Source of the DNA: Isoetes taiwanensis
Taxonomy: Eukaryota > Streptophyta > Lycopodiopsida > Isoetales > Isoetaceae
Length of the DNA stretch: 64,000 nt
Direction of reading: 5' to 3'
NCBI GenBank assembly: GCA_021234155.1
Contig: JAJEKV010000073.1
Span: 1,770,001 to 1,834,000 of the forward strand
Shown in pieces: positions 45,357 to 57,117 of the stretch; the first letter of the stretch is position 1; every line of letters begins with the position of its first letter. The notes under the pieces are model-generated. The model was not told the origin of the DNA, searched no databases, and saw nothing but the letters and a program-made list of their open reading frames with translations. The translations under genes and the position numbers were made by a program.

Positions 45357-47420
45357 TCAGTATATCAAGATCAGCAGGAAAAGTAGGCATGCTGTCAATG
45401 CTTTAAGTAGGCATGCTGTCAATGCTTTAGGAAGGATCCTTGATCCACTTGACGTGGGTAGCATGTCAGGAATAACACATTCATCACCATTGAAGAACAC
45501 CCTCGTTGGAAATCCGTCCCACGAAGACACATTGATTTTGGGTGTATTAGCTTTTTTGAATGATATTACTGATTGGACTTTCCCAGCATCAGTTTTGGAC
45601 ATACCTGGTAAATAGTCCATGTAACCAAGCTTTCCTTCCATGTATAATGTGTTGTTCATTCCTGGAACCATAGTACCATTGAAGGAGTACACCTTTTCAT
45701 ATCCTGGCATAGCTTTGTCAAGTTCAATTGCAGCAAACCAGTTCGCAACAGCATCAGCCTCCCAGTTGAAAATTGTCATGCGAGCACTCCATCCATCTGT
45801 ATAGTCGGAAACAACATGCCAGTTCAAACTTACACCGCAGTAATCACTGCATGGCAGGGGTGAGGGCACATTAAAATGCTTCTGTTCTGCCCATTCTATT
45901 GCTTTTGATGTTCTATTGGCTGAAGGTAGCAACAATGTATCTGTTGATATTAACATTGCTTCTGCACTTGCATTGCATGTCTTTTTAACTGAATCTGAGC
46001 ATCCACATGAGCAAGGTTTACAGGGAACAATTGAATCGTTGAAGTATGTTGAGAAAGAAACACAGCATTTCCTGTTTCTGTTAGTTGTGAAATTACATGT
46101 AACCTGCCAGCTTTTTACCGCAGATAAGTAGCGATCACTACTGCTTGAATCAGGATATTCAGAAGGCGCAACCAGTCTTGGTTGCCCACATTTGTACAGA
46201 GGCCCAATACCAAAGTTTGCTGGAGGGGAAAGAACGGTCCTATCCTTATTATTTGGAGGAAGCTTGAAGACCAAAAGCTTAAATGCGGATTTGGTTTTAG
46301 TGGAATCCATTAGAGATGGCAACAGCACACCACTTCGACAGCAATATTTAACATTCCCTACTGTAGTATCATTTTCCTTGTCAAGAGGTAGATCCACGAT
46401 GGTTGGTGTCTGTTGGCAATTCATAACTGAAGAAAAATCCTTATCTGGATAGGCCACACCTGCTTCGCCATTCAAACAATCGCTTTGATCCTGCTCCAGG
46501 GTTTGTGCCCCTTTCATCTGATCAATGAACTCCCCTTGTTGCCATTCCCAGGTAAGATTCCAACCATCTAAACGCCCTAAAGGATAGTCATTAGATATGG
46601 TCACCTGTGCCCAGTAGCTACTCGTATATGTTTGGACAACATCATATAGGATATTCAGATCTCCTTTTTCAAGTGGTAGATACTTCTCAGAGGAAGCTGT
46701 GAGATTTACTGCTGTCCTATTCTCTGTACAGCATAATTTTAAACTTGTGGAATCTGGCGTAAAGAGATGCAAAAGTCAGATGGCTATACACAAACCTTGC
46801 AATACTAAGTATTTTATATGGGGACAGAGATTTTCCAGTTATATAAAATTTTAGGCAATGAAAATAGACAGAAGAAAGTACTTACTGAGTTTTGTTGATA
46901 CTCCACACTCCCAGCCTTCATTTTGCAAGGAAATATTTGCTGGAAGAGTTTCATTAGGAAATTGTGCACCGAATTCTGTACCTGTTAATTTGACAGTCAC
47001 AGCTATCTTGGAGTAGTCTCCAGCTGTCTCCACAGAATTTTGTAAGTCTGAAGTAGGATAACCCACAAGAGAGGTGCCATTAGCAACTGAAACAGGAAGC
47101 TGATTACCATCCTCAAGGATCGCATTATCAGCACTGACAAGATATTCCCCATTTTTAAAACCCACATATGCTTGCCAGTTTTTCACTTCATTAAACCCCA
47201 TATTCACCAAAATCAGCTCCGATACAAACTTATATGGCTGATCAGGTGAACCAGTTGTAAGATAAGGGTGGATCTTTGTAACCTCTAAAACGTCATACTG
47301 CAAGAACACTCCTTCACAACTTGCATTGGTATAATCTTCAGAAGCCTGGACTGCTACTCCACGATTTTCGAGAAATGATAGGCATAATAGCATCAAAGTG
47401 CAAGCCGCCCAGATACCCAT
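45357..47420 (-). CDS. COBRA-like GPI-anchored cell-wall protein (COBL7/COBL10 type)
   Basis: Exon 1 is 47420-46886 and exon 2 is 46753-45357; GTAAGTA and CCAG splice signals join them in frame to about 643 residues. A signal peptide (MGIWAACTLMLLCLSFL, cleaved near VAVQA) is followed by an N-terminal extension, as in the long COBL7 subgroup. The COBRA core has WxxxVTISNDYPLGRLDGWNL, GNVKYCCRSGVLLPSLM and the Cys motif KCCVSFSTYFNDS with CKPCSCGC, and many N-glycosylation sites. The C terminus ends in a Ser-Gly site (TSSGSR) and a hydrophobic tail, a GPI-anchor signal. COBRA-like proteins act at the outer plasma membrane in cellulose deposition. A 24-bp tandem duplication inside the tail codes KALTACLL twice. 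It appears intact. Confidence 0.9.
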
Positions 47421-49365
47421 TTGCAGTAATGTGGGCTGTGCTGTCTGATCCTTCTATGCGGCCCTATTTTTGATGAAGAATGAGAAGAGGAGGTTTTTAC
47501 TTATCTGTGGTAAGAGCTTCGTAGAAGCAGGATCTTGTTGGAAATAGTCTGTTTGAGGGTGTCCACACGCTATTATACGACATGAAGAACGCGCTCTTAA
47601 AGACGTGAGATCCAACGTGCGCGGTTTTGGCCGTCGGAAAGAGCTGCTTCTGTCAAGCTTCTTCTCCATTTTTTTTTTCCTCCTTTTGAATTGATAAATC
47701 GCCTTCCAACATAATCCAACCAATCTCAGCCGTCCGCAATCATTCAAATTTAGGCACATCTGATGCTTGCCAGGAAGTTCTATTTGGACATTTTGGCACA
47801 TTTTGGAAAGAAGAATAATCCAAAGATCTCCCAAGCTTGATAAAAGTTGGGTTAAAAAAAAAAAAAAAAAAAAAAAAGCCCACAAGAAGAGGGAAAAGAA
47901 GCATTCATAAATCTATAAAATATTAGATCTGGTAGGACAATTTTAGGCAGAAATTGACATACTCCTAACTTTGATAGAGAATTTAGCTGGTATCACGTTG
48001 GAGTCATTGAACTTCTAGATTGCATCCATATGGAGAAAGGGCCACCAAGGCCTCATTCCATTTGTATGATGTACTAGATGACGTGGGAAGGAAGTGTACT
48101 ATGGCAAACCATATAGTTACAATTACAACTTGAAAGAAGTTAATTTTGAAGAAGTTTCAAAGAACGTTTTAGCTCTTAGTACAAAGCTTATAGCTCTTAA
48201 TACAACATGGAAACTTGGGGCCTATCCCGTCTGTGGAATCCCTCCTGCTCAATAGGTAAAATTCTTCCATTCATTAGGTAGAATCCAGTTTTCATGTTGT
48301 GGGGGGACGAAACTAGGTCATGCATTCTTGGACCCACTCCCGGCATTGTTGACAAATAGGAAAAATGGACATTTTGAGGGATGTGACATTTATGCGTAAA
48401 ATGAGTATAATGCACTAGAAACCTCGATAAAATGATAAACTTTCGGGCACAAAACAAAACTGCAACTAAAGAAATAGTCTAACTATTCATGCAAAGAATC
48501 AGTGTTCTGGGGCAAGGAGTCAATGGGCATACACATGTGGAATTGCACATGTCCAAAATTTACAAGAAAAAGTGAGTACTCTTATACAAAGACCAACATT
48601 GTTCACACTCGATATGTTACACCTAGACACATATTAGGCACTTTCATATGATATGCTTAGAAAGCTAGCAATGAACTATAACAAATTTATTTATCATTCC
48701 CTTGCTAAAGCTCGGCTTCAGAATGCAGAAATATAAAACAAAATGCATTTGTGAATGTATAGCATAGGTCTTATAGGCTCGGATTTTGGACTTCCTTGAT
48801 GTTTATCTTCTACAAAATACTTAGATCTAAAAAGAAACTCGCTTACAAGACGTTTGAAGATGTTGGATTTGGCCGCCTCAAAGGAAGAGCAACTTGGGTT
48901 TCTGAAAACTCGAAGTCTCATCAAAGCTTATGCATCCAATCGTTGGATGAAGAAGAAATCGTGGGGTGCATCGTGAAGTTGGACGTGCCTTTTTTTTTTG
49001 TTGCACAACTGGACCTGAAAAAAAATAAAAAATATGGGTGCTTTTGTTCTACTTCAACGTCCACGATTTCACTCTCTTTTATTTTGCTCTTCTTTTTGTT
49101 TGTTGAGCAATTTGTTTAGTAATGAATACTCTATTCCAGAGGTAAATTTTCTTTATTTATTTTTAGACTAGTTGGTAGTGAACAAATTTTAATATCATCG
49201 TTTAATGTATTCAACTCGATAGGTGCACCAAACTATAATGTCAAGTCCTCACCACCATTCCTTATATGGTTGGTTTATACGTGAGCTTTTTACTTTTCCT
49301 TGTTCTCCCCCTTTTTTTTTTTTGGGGGGGGGGGGGTGGTGGGTTTGAAGGTGCATTTTGGGTTG
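47421..49365. other. upstream region of the COBRA-like gene; no other gene recognised
   Basis: It contains a run of 24 A (47854-47877), T- and G-rich tracts near 49310-49340, and scattered AT-rich sequence. Short open frames here carry no recognisable domain. Confidence 0.6.
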
Positions 49366-49373
49366 CCCAAAGG

Positions 49374-49729
49374 CAGTGTTGGATCCGTACGGGTACGGTA
49401 CCTTTCAAGTACTTAGCATACTGTACCAGAGGTACGGTACGTACGGAATGAAAAATGAAATGTTTTTGCTTCAAATTTTTGGAGTTTTCAACACAAGTAC
49501 GGTAAGTATTTTAAGGGTACGGTACGTATTTTATAGGTATTTTAAAAGTACTGTAAGTATTTTACAAGTATTTTATAGGTACGATACGTATTTTATAGGT
49601 ACGGTAACAACACTTTTTAACGTACTGATTTTTTTTTCGGTACGTTAAAAACTCAGAGGTACGTTACGAGGTATGATACATAAAATACTTACAGTACCGT
49701 ACAGGTACGGTAAGTACGTAACAACACTG
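49374..49729. mobile_element. 356-bp hAT-like MITE rich in GGTACGGTA repeats
   Basis: It starts CAGTGTTG and ends CAACACTG, inverted repeats of each other, and CCCAAAGG flanks it exactly on both sides (49366-49373, 49730-49737). An 8-bp duplication with a CAGTG start is the hAT hallmark. The interior is a dense array of GGTACGGTACGTATTTTATA-type motifs in both orientations. No transposase is encoded. Confidence 0.92.
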
Positions 49730-50449
49730 CCCAAAGGGCAAACCCTTGAGATGGATGCGGTGAAAATAGAATATGCCATGCATATTCCAATTAGAAGGCC
49801 GAGATATTGGAAGGAAGATTAATTGAGGGCAACGATTGATTACATTGAAGCTTTATAAACTGTTGAGCACTATCAGTTCGATGGAAGCAGTTTCTCAAAT
49901 TCAAAATAGAAGGAATTTTTCTTTGACAACTCTTTAAAATTTGACAAAAAATCTCAAAATCAAATTCTCGATTGATGCCTTCAAAAAACAAGTAGTTCAC
50001 ATCAATTCTATTTAATTTACAATATGTCGTGTAAGACTATAAGAAAATGGATAATTGTAGGTATCTACAAAATACACACTCACAATTGGATGAAGAGCAT
50101 ATCTTCCACGGTTGGGGAATTTTATTCTTCTTGAAAAAGACTAGTTCAATTCACACTCCTCGAATATAGAAAATAAAAAAGGGAAGTTCATCAATGTATA
50201 ATTGGCATATTGGCTCCTCAAAGTAAGAAAACGAAAAAGGTGTACAAAGCAAACAAAAGAAATATCAACTTAGTTGGCATGTTGACTACTTAATAATTGA
50301 CAAAATGGAAGTTGGATCGCCGTTTTGAATGTGGTGCCGCCACGTGCCATGTCTCTACAACGCGGAATGGAAATAGGCCGAGCCATTCCGCTAAACAGGT
50401 CAAAGAACCGGACGAAGCACCGAATGAAGCGGTAAACCTCCGACATGTT

Positions 50450-50700
50450 TTCAGCTTGAGCTCTATTCTGTGCCGAATCTACACCAAAAGATAAAAGATC
50501 TGGACCAGATGATTTTAGCTCTGTTCTAGTCGATCTCAGTTCAGTGCTCAGTTTAGTGCCGGATCAGTTCAATGCTTAGCTCAGTGTTTTGTTCAGTGCA
50601 AAAATATCAACACCAGATGATTTTGTTACAGTGCCAGATTCTGTGCTGGATCTACACCGGATCTATTCTGTGCCGAATCTACACCAAAAGCTCTGGCCAG
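50450..50700. repeat. short dispersed repeats (CAGTGCNNGATC type)
   Basis: TCTATTCTGTGCCGAATCTA followed by CACCAAAAG occurs at about 50463-50491 and again near 50665-50693. Between them are variants of TTCAGTGC and CCAGATGATTTTR. 49738-50449 holds nothing I recognise. Confidence 0.7.
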
Positions 50701-50770
50701 ATCTAAAGAGACAAATCCACAACAAAACAATAACGATTGAAGCGAAAAAACGGCTCCCAAACTTCCATTT

Positions 50771-50895
50771 TGTAGAGGAATGGAAATGGGAGCTCCCTTT
50801 CCGCAACATCGGCAGACCCGCTCCTGGCTGCCGCCGGTCGCGGGGCCCCTGCCGTTGTTGCGGAAAGGGAGCCCCCATTTCCGTTCCTCTATACA
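50771..50895. repeat. foldback element with 38-bp arms
   Basis: The left arm (50771-50807, from TGTAGAGGAATGGAAATGGG) and the right arm (50857-50895, complement TGTATAGAGGAACGGAAATG) match except for a 2-base gap and a few changes. Both arms continue GGGNGCTCCCTTTCCGCAAC. The loop is GC-rich. No target duplication is evident. Confidence 0.85.
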
Positions 50896-51024
50896 ACGAA
50901 GTACCTTTGAGTTCAAATAATTTAAAGGCATATCCACATGAGATGAGAAGTTTGGAATAGTGAATTAATGGTTCACAAAGTACTTTATGAATTATTTCAA
51001 GGACATATCCCCCAAACAAGACGA

Positions 51025-51225
51025 GGGGTTTTGGAATAGAATAGAATAGATTTTTTAACGTCCACGGAGACCAATAGGTCATGGGACCCATACAATGGGC
51101 TAGTACAATTATTACTACTAGGATTAAAAAACCCCTGCGTCGAAAGGTTTTCAAGGGAAAAACCTTTGCAGTAATGATGATACTAGACAAGCAGAGATAA
51201 TGACTATTGTACAGCAAAATAGAAA
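51025..51225 (-). mobile_element. second copy of the SINE-like / LINE-tail element
   Basis: Read on the minus strand it aligns with 25897-26072: AAGGTTTTTCCC, GGGGTTTTTTAATCCTRGTAG, GGGTCCCAT, TTGGTCTCCGTGGACG, then an ATTCTATTCTATTCC tail at 51040-51026. It is more diverged than the copy in TNP2, and its hairpin is partly decayed. Confidence 0.75.
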
Positions 51226-51619
51226 CATATCTGTACGGGATTTTGTGTGGGGAGAGGGCTGCATCTTTATAGAGAATTTACTTTTGTGGAGTCCATGTTG
51301 GAGATAGGGAGGTAGTCGTTACTCCATTCATGCAGGCCACTACTTGTGCGACAAGGAATTTAGCTACTTAGGACAACCAAACTACCTTAGCAAAATGAAA
51401 CATCTAAGTAGCTAAAGGAGGGGAAATCAATTGAGACTCCATTAATGACGTATTTAGGAAAATTTAGACTTATTCAAGGTTTTTAGACTTGTTCATATTT
51501 ATAATGATTTGAAACATTGAGTGTTTGATCTTTTGTTATTTCATAATCGTGACAACAATAAATAGTATAGAGAAGAAACCATTGCGAAGAAAATGAATTG
51601 TACTTTTGCATTTATTATC

Positions 51620-52744
51620 AATCATCAGTACATAATTCCAAATGACTTTGAACAATAGCAACTACATCGTCGGGTATTTTTTCAAGCTGTTTCGTGGAAA
51701 CTGCAGAGGTCTTTGTCTTCCAACCATAGATTATTGATTGGACATCCACCCATTGTCGTTGTTCACTTGGATTTGGCTTCCATCTTTTGTAGCAACATCC
51801 ATTGTATTGATCTTTCAAACTCTTTCTACCTTTAGTGAGTGGCTTCCACCATTGGATGTGAACTCGAAGACACTCTTTTAGGCCATCCTTTTGTTTAATC
51901 GTTTAGTCAGTGCTGCACCTAACCAAAATGGAGTCTCTTTCATATCATCAGGCCTCACAATGAGAAACATACCTTCCATAATGTCTTTTTCAGGTTTAAA
52001 CTCCTCTTTTGGTTTACCACTTGCAGGGCCACAATACACCACTTCATGATCTTCTTCATTGTCAGTCATCATTATAGGAACAACATCTAGATGTTGATGG
52101 AGCATCCGCTGTGAACGAGGCCAAAATCCATCTTGCAACTTGGAATTTCTTACTGGAGATCCCTGTAGTTCTGCTATGACATTTTCCCAATATGAAATCA
52201 CTGGTCGCACTACTTCTTGATATTTGGAACCAAAATGCCCATTTAACCCAATTTTCCAAAAATCTATGTATTTTGAAATGCCAGATATGATATTTTCCTC
52301 TTCCCTCATATGTTCATTAAGGGGCACAGGCTCAGGTTCACCTTTGGGCAATATTTGTCTACCAGCATCATCTTTTTTAAAAAGTTCAATACCATCTTCA
52401 GGCTCCCATGCCGCCTGCTTAGGATGCACCTTATACTGCATTTTAGGATCTCCTTTATCATCTAGATATAACCGAAAATGTAATGGCTTCGTATGCCCCA
52501 CTAACTTATTGCGGCCATCTTCTATATAGCCATCCACAAATTTCTTAAAATCAGGGATTTCTTGTATGAGGTATGGAATGTTTCTAGCAGGTACACATGT
52601 TTCATATATCTCAAAGTGTTGTGTATAGTGGCGAATATTCGCCAAAAAGCGAATATACTTAAAATTCAAAAAATGGCTTACGAAAGTGAAATAGGGTCTG
52701 TAAAGAGGAAAAAAAGAACTAGCAGAAGGGCAGGGTTGAGGCAA
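51620..52744 (-). pseudogene. C-terminal part of a DUF7869-type transposase-like protein
   Basis: An open stretch (52744-51878) reads YETCVPARNIPYLIQEI and HFRLYLDDKGDPKMQYKVHP. EEENIISGISKYIDFWKIGL and DNEEDHEVVYCGPASGKPKE follow, then EGMFLIVRPDD with PFWLGAA. One base shift at about 51880 leads into ECLRVHIQWWKPL, WVDVQSIIYGWKT and KIPDDVVAIVQSHLELCTDD, with a stop near 51620. A VRPDD-x-PFWLG segment followed by a BAH-like end is what I recall for the C termini of DUF7869-containing plant transposon proteins (from memory). The catalytic-type N-terminal portion is missing here; a matching type of N-terminal half is at 17928-18565. Confidence 0.55.
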
Positions 52745-52759
52745 AGGAAAGATTTATAA

Positions 52760-54034
52760 AATATTAATGTGTGCTAGTATGTTCACAGAAGGAACAAAGA
52801 AGAGCAAAATTTTGTTTTCAGATGTTTTGTGCTTCGATGGTGTTTTACTTTAGAAATTCAATGCAAAGCTGTGAATTTTTGTGTCTTTTGATTGCGGCAC
52901 GTTTTCAACTGGGGTAAAAAAATGGTAAATAATAGAGATGCTCAATAATTATCCAATTTTTATGAGTAAAACAAAGAAGAGCAAAATTATGTTTTCGAAA
53001 AATCTAACAAGGGCTGCAACAGGAATAGATTTGACAAACTTCTTTCATGTGCCTTCAAAGACCTATGGCCCTTGTCTTCAAATGCATCATAATCACCATA
53101 AAATGAAGCCAATTGTTGGTTATATAGGGGCAGTATATCTGTAACCATCTGCAACAACATAGTTAACACCCAACCCAACTAACCATATCCAATATTATAT
53201 TAGCAAATTATATTGTGTTTAGTTTCCAATAGAGTCCAGAAATACATTCTACAAGACTAGATTTTGCTGTGGATTCAATCTTGTGACCATCAGGCTGCAC
53301 AATTGTAAGAGAACTTTGCATTTGAAGATAACCCAAGTGAAGAAGCAATTCAACATAATGAAGTGTATACTGAACAGGTGGGAAGATGTATTAGGGACGG
53401 ACATATGATTTTATGGATTCGTCTAAGTCATGCTGGAAAGTCTTGTTTCCTCAAAAGAATATGCATCACAAAAAGTAAGATGAGAATAGTCAATAATAGA
53501 AAATGATATACAAGAGGGAGCAGAGAACGCGAGACAAGTCTTCACCCAATGAACTAAAATTGCTATTGAATGAGAAGACCTACAAAATTAGTGACCACTC
53601 TGCTCTTTAGAACTGGATCTTATATACAGTGAGCCATGCCAGATTATTAGTATCCTTCACCTCCAGCCTTCCAAATAAGCAAGGACCCAAAATGCACTGT
53701 AATTCTCTAGGCCTAGGAAAGGAATAGACCTTATAAATCCATCACTCATCGGACATCTATATTCAGCAAATCTTACATGAGTATACTACATACTTTAGAA
53801 CCACCATACAAGCTGGTGCACCCTCTTCCTGGACAGCTAATGCTAAATGTACTTTATTCTTTGCCAAAACAATATGAGACATGCCCATAAGGTAGGCACA
53901 CACCCAAACAAATAGACATATTGAAAAATGGGACCTCTTGTCAAATGCTTTACTATATCCCACATATGTCTCTGTTCTTTTATCTTGTCTTCATATGTAC
54001 AGGTTATTTTCTAGTGAAAGGCTACAAAGAACTT
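52760..54034. other. mostly unassigned; one possible minus-strand exon
   Basis: On the minus strand 53150-52985 gives, after a TTGTTGCAG acceptor, MVTDILPLYNQQLASFYGDY and DAFEDKGHRS. 53340-53230 gives LGYLQMQSSLTIVQPDGHK. Both look coding, but I recognise neither. The rest is AT-rich. Confidence 0.35.
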
Positions 54035-54806
54035 ACCCGCAATAAAAATGGAGTGTAATTCAAGTTTAAGTCTTCACACGCTTTTCTGTCTTCATCAGAT
54101 AGGTCATTATTTGGTACAAATTAATGCGTTTCTGTAAATAACAAAACATATTGATCAGAAAAGCCACGAACAATGATGATGCACTCTCCAGGAAGTAGTA
54201 TCTGTAGCCATCCTGTTCCACATAGGACAAAAAAAGGTTTGATCAATAATTGCATAGCAACAGGAAGAACCTTGATAACAAATCGTGAACTTGCAGCCAT
54301 GTTGAATTTGCAAGTTTTAACCGTACTTAAAAATAAAAAGAGCTAACACTACAAGCTTAGAGTTAGACCATCAAGCCTACATGATGAGCAAATTTTTTAA
54401 CAAGCGGACATAAAGATCATAGCTATCCGGTGCACGATAAATAATTGCAAAATATTTCACAACATCTGTTAACTAGTGTGCATTATATGAAAGCAATAGA
54501 GGTCAACAACAACATGGAGGCTAGCTTCTGGCCATACATCTTACAAGGACAATAATATCATTGATGCAAAAGTGTCCAAATATGCATGGTTTAATCGAAA
54601 TGCATACCTTTATTCCTTGGTTAGACTGTGATATGTTCCTTGTTGCCAGCAAAGAGATGGCCAATGCAGTTGAACCACTTCCATTTAATCTAGGAATAAA
54701 CAGGCCCTTCATAACTTCCATAGGATTTGGCTTAGGATATCCTAGCTCAACACGGAAGGAGGTGGCTATGATGAACACAAGACCTCCTATGATAAATAAA
54801 GTCTAG
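54035..54806 (-). pseudogene. NRAMP metal transporter relic (two or three exons)
   Basis: The exon at about 54806-54608 (GTATGC donor) reads [20 protein letters not shown] and [14 protein letters not shown]...NQGIK, matching the plant NRAMP segment between TM5 and TM6. The transport motif MPHN and about ten following residues are missing. Further down, 54236-54035 reads DGYRYYFLESASSLFVAFLI and, after a frame change, VPNNDLSDEDRKACEDLNLN with YTPFLLR and a GTAAG donor, the next conserved NRAMP segments. The internal deletion and frame change mark it as dead. NRAMPs are proton-coupled Fe/Mn transporters. Confidence 0.7.
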
Positions 54807-55610
54807 CTTTTGAACTTGCAGATCTATTGGTCATCGCGTTCTATTAGAAATCTGTAACTGGTGACCTTGATTGAAGCCACTCCATAGCTGAAAAGATCCC
54901 AGTTCAGTCCGACAGAACAGCCTTAGCACAGCCTAAGCAGAAGAAAGGAAGAAATGGAAATAAAAAACTCGAAGGATTGGGTTTCAAATCTCTAATCAGG
55001 CCGAAATCACACTATAGGCAAAACTAAACTATTACGTGGCAAGTTTCGGCAGCAGGTAAAGTGTTTAAAATTTTGGTCACGGAATGGTTATCACATTTAT
55101 GACCATCCAAACATTTACACGTCATCTGCCACATAATCAACTCTTCCTTTCACATCATAAACGGCTATTTGGAGACAAGGCTTCTTCCTTCTGTTCCAGC
55201 ATCTATTCTCACGAATTACAAATTGGATCTTCTTGGAACAGGTAAAGAATTTTATTTTTGTATCCTTTTCTTTTAGCTTGTAACCATCATTCAATTAAAT
55301 TGGGATTATGTCTATTCCAAAATCGCGCCGTATAAGCTATTTATTGACCATTATATTGAATTAACCACACTTTTGCACTGAGTTCATTTTCGGGCTAGGA
55401 AGATGCATTTTATGTTGAAATGCAAGGGCATCCAAATATTCGGTCCAAATGACCCATATTATGAAAGAATGTTGGCAATATAAAAAGTAGGAAATTGCTT
55501 ATTAATTCGTACAATCACCGACGACAACGAAATCTAAACATTGAAATTGTAGTGTTTTACGAATAAATAACAGCAAGCAAGTTGCTACAGAACAGAGATT
55601 TTCAAGGGTC
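54807..55610. other. no gene recognised
   Basis: No upstream NRAMP exon could be identified and no repeat is evident. AT-rich sequence leads up to the first region B palindrome. Confidence 0.55.
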
Positions 55611-56199
55611 AAATCGCGCGTGGCGCGATTTTATTCCCATAAATAACGTATTATAGTGGAACATAAACTTTAAAAACTAATCGAATCATCGCCGACAAGC
55701 CCGGTATTTGCAGAAGTCTTTGAGATCCTTCGATCATGAACAAACCATGCTCGGATTCCATATAAGATGGATTACAACATCAAAGGGATCAGGATAGAAG
55801 CGGACGGGATTCATAGCAACGACATCAAGCCAGTCCTGAAGTTCTATTTCTAGCTCGCGGCACCTGCAGAGGTCTGCGTGGTTCATCTGGCAGGTAATAG
55901 AATGTGCCATAATAACAAGCGTAAGGGAGCCCGAAGCCGATGGTTTGCCAATTTCATGCATGCGTATTTATAGACACCTAAATTATTGACCGGTATATAC
56001 ATACAAATTATTGCAAGTATAGCAAACCATACACGTAATATAAAAGAACAATACGCATACGTAACCAATAATGCTTTGATATAAGAACACAATATATATT
56101 CGAAAGAGTTTGGTGTAAAGTATATTTCATATTCAAAACTTTTTGGAAAGTGTATTTCGTAGATACATATATATATATATATATCAAAAAGTTCCCTTT

Positions 56200-57076
56200 C
56201 TAGAACGATCTTCTCTAGGTCCCTGTCAATTTCCCCGTCCAGATTAAGTTCTTGGGTATAGTGTTTGTATCTCTTCGACCTTTTTTTCCTGTAGCTATTT
56301 CGTGCAAGATCGACAAAACGAAGCGTGAAGTCATCTTTGTCAAAATCCTCGGGATGATAGGATGGTGGATTTAGTGATCGTGGTGATTGAAGCAACACTT
56401 CAAAGCGTCATCATCAACTATAATGATGTCTTCCTTCTCCGAGCGAACGCCCAAGTCATCCATCATGTCGCTCAAGCATTTCACAAATATTTTTTTACCT
56501 GTAGGATCCTTTGGGTTATTGAATGACTTACATTTGCTCTGATCCCAAACAGATGCCCAATCTCTATGTAACTCAGGAACTACTCTCAAAACTTCCTGTA
56601 TATTTCTATTCTCCATCGACGACCAAATTGCACAACGAAATAAAAAGAAAGCTTGGTCTAACATCTCCTTCAGATACGGCCGCGGATATACCCATTTCGT
56701 ATATGTCTCAAATGGTTTCTGTGCATACCATGATAAAGGAAATTGTGCTTTAGGTAACGTTTTGCAGAGCACTCCATTCAAATCGAACACCAGAATTTTG
56801 GAGGAAACTGGATTAGGTCTGTAATAATAAAGCACACACTTGTGAGACAAGGAAAAAGAAAATTGAAATCGCGCTTGGCGCGATTTTCAATTCTGTTGGA
56901 ATAATTGAAATCGCGCCTGGCGCGATTTTCAATTCTGTTTGAAGAATTGAAATCGCGCCTGGCGCGATTTTCATTTCTGTTTGAATAACATACCTTTCTG
57001 GTTCCTGTTCAACATCCGCAATGATGAGCTTACTCTCTTTGTCTTCGGTGCCGCGCGGAAGTGTCGACCACATCAC
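56200..57076 (-). pseudogene. FCP1/HAD-type phosphatase-like protein
   Basis: An upstream exon (57076 to about 56995) reads TEDKESKLIIADVEQEPE and ends at a GTATGT donor. After an intron holding three palindromes, the main exon (56819-56371) reads KILVFDLNGVLCKT, the DxDx-type catalytic start of HAD phosphatases (here DLNG, the second Asp replaced by Asn). WVYPRPYLKEMLD, FRCAIWSSMENRNIQEVL and DPTGKKIFVKCLSDMM (Lys motif III) follow, then KEDIIIVDDDALKC (acidic motif IV). Past a one-base frame change near 56390 it continues PPSYHPEDFDKDDFTLRFVD and a basic end near 56200. FCP1-like enzymes dephosphorylate Ser/Thr, often on RNA polymerase II. The Asp-to-Asn change may abolish catalysis, but plant homologues with DLNG exist as far as I recall. 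Confidence 0.7.
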
Positions 57077-57117
57077 TTAGTGTTTGAACTATGGTTGATA
57101 CTTCATTACTCTTTATG

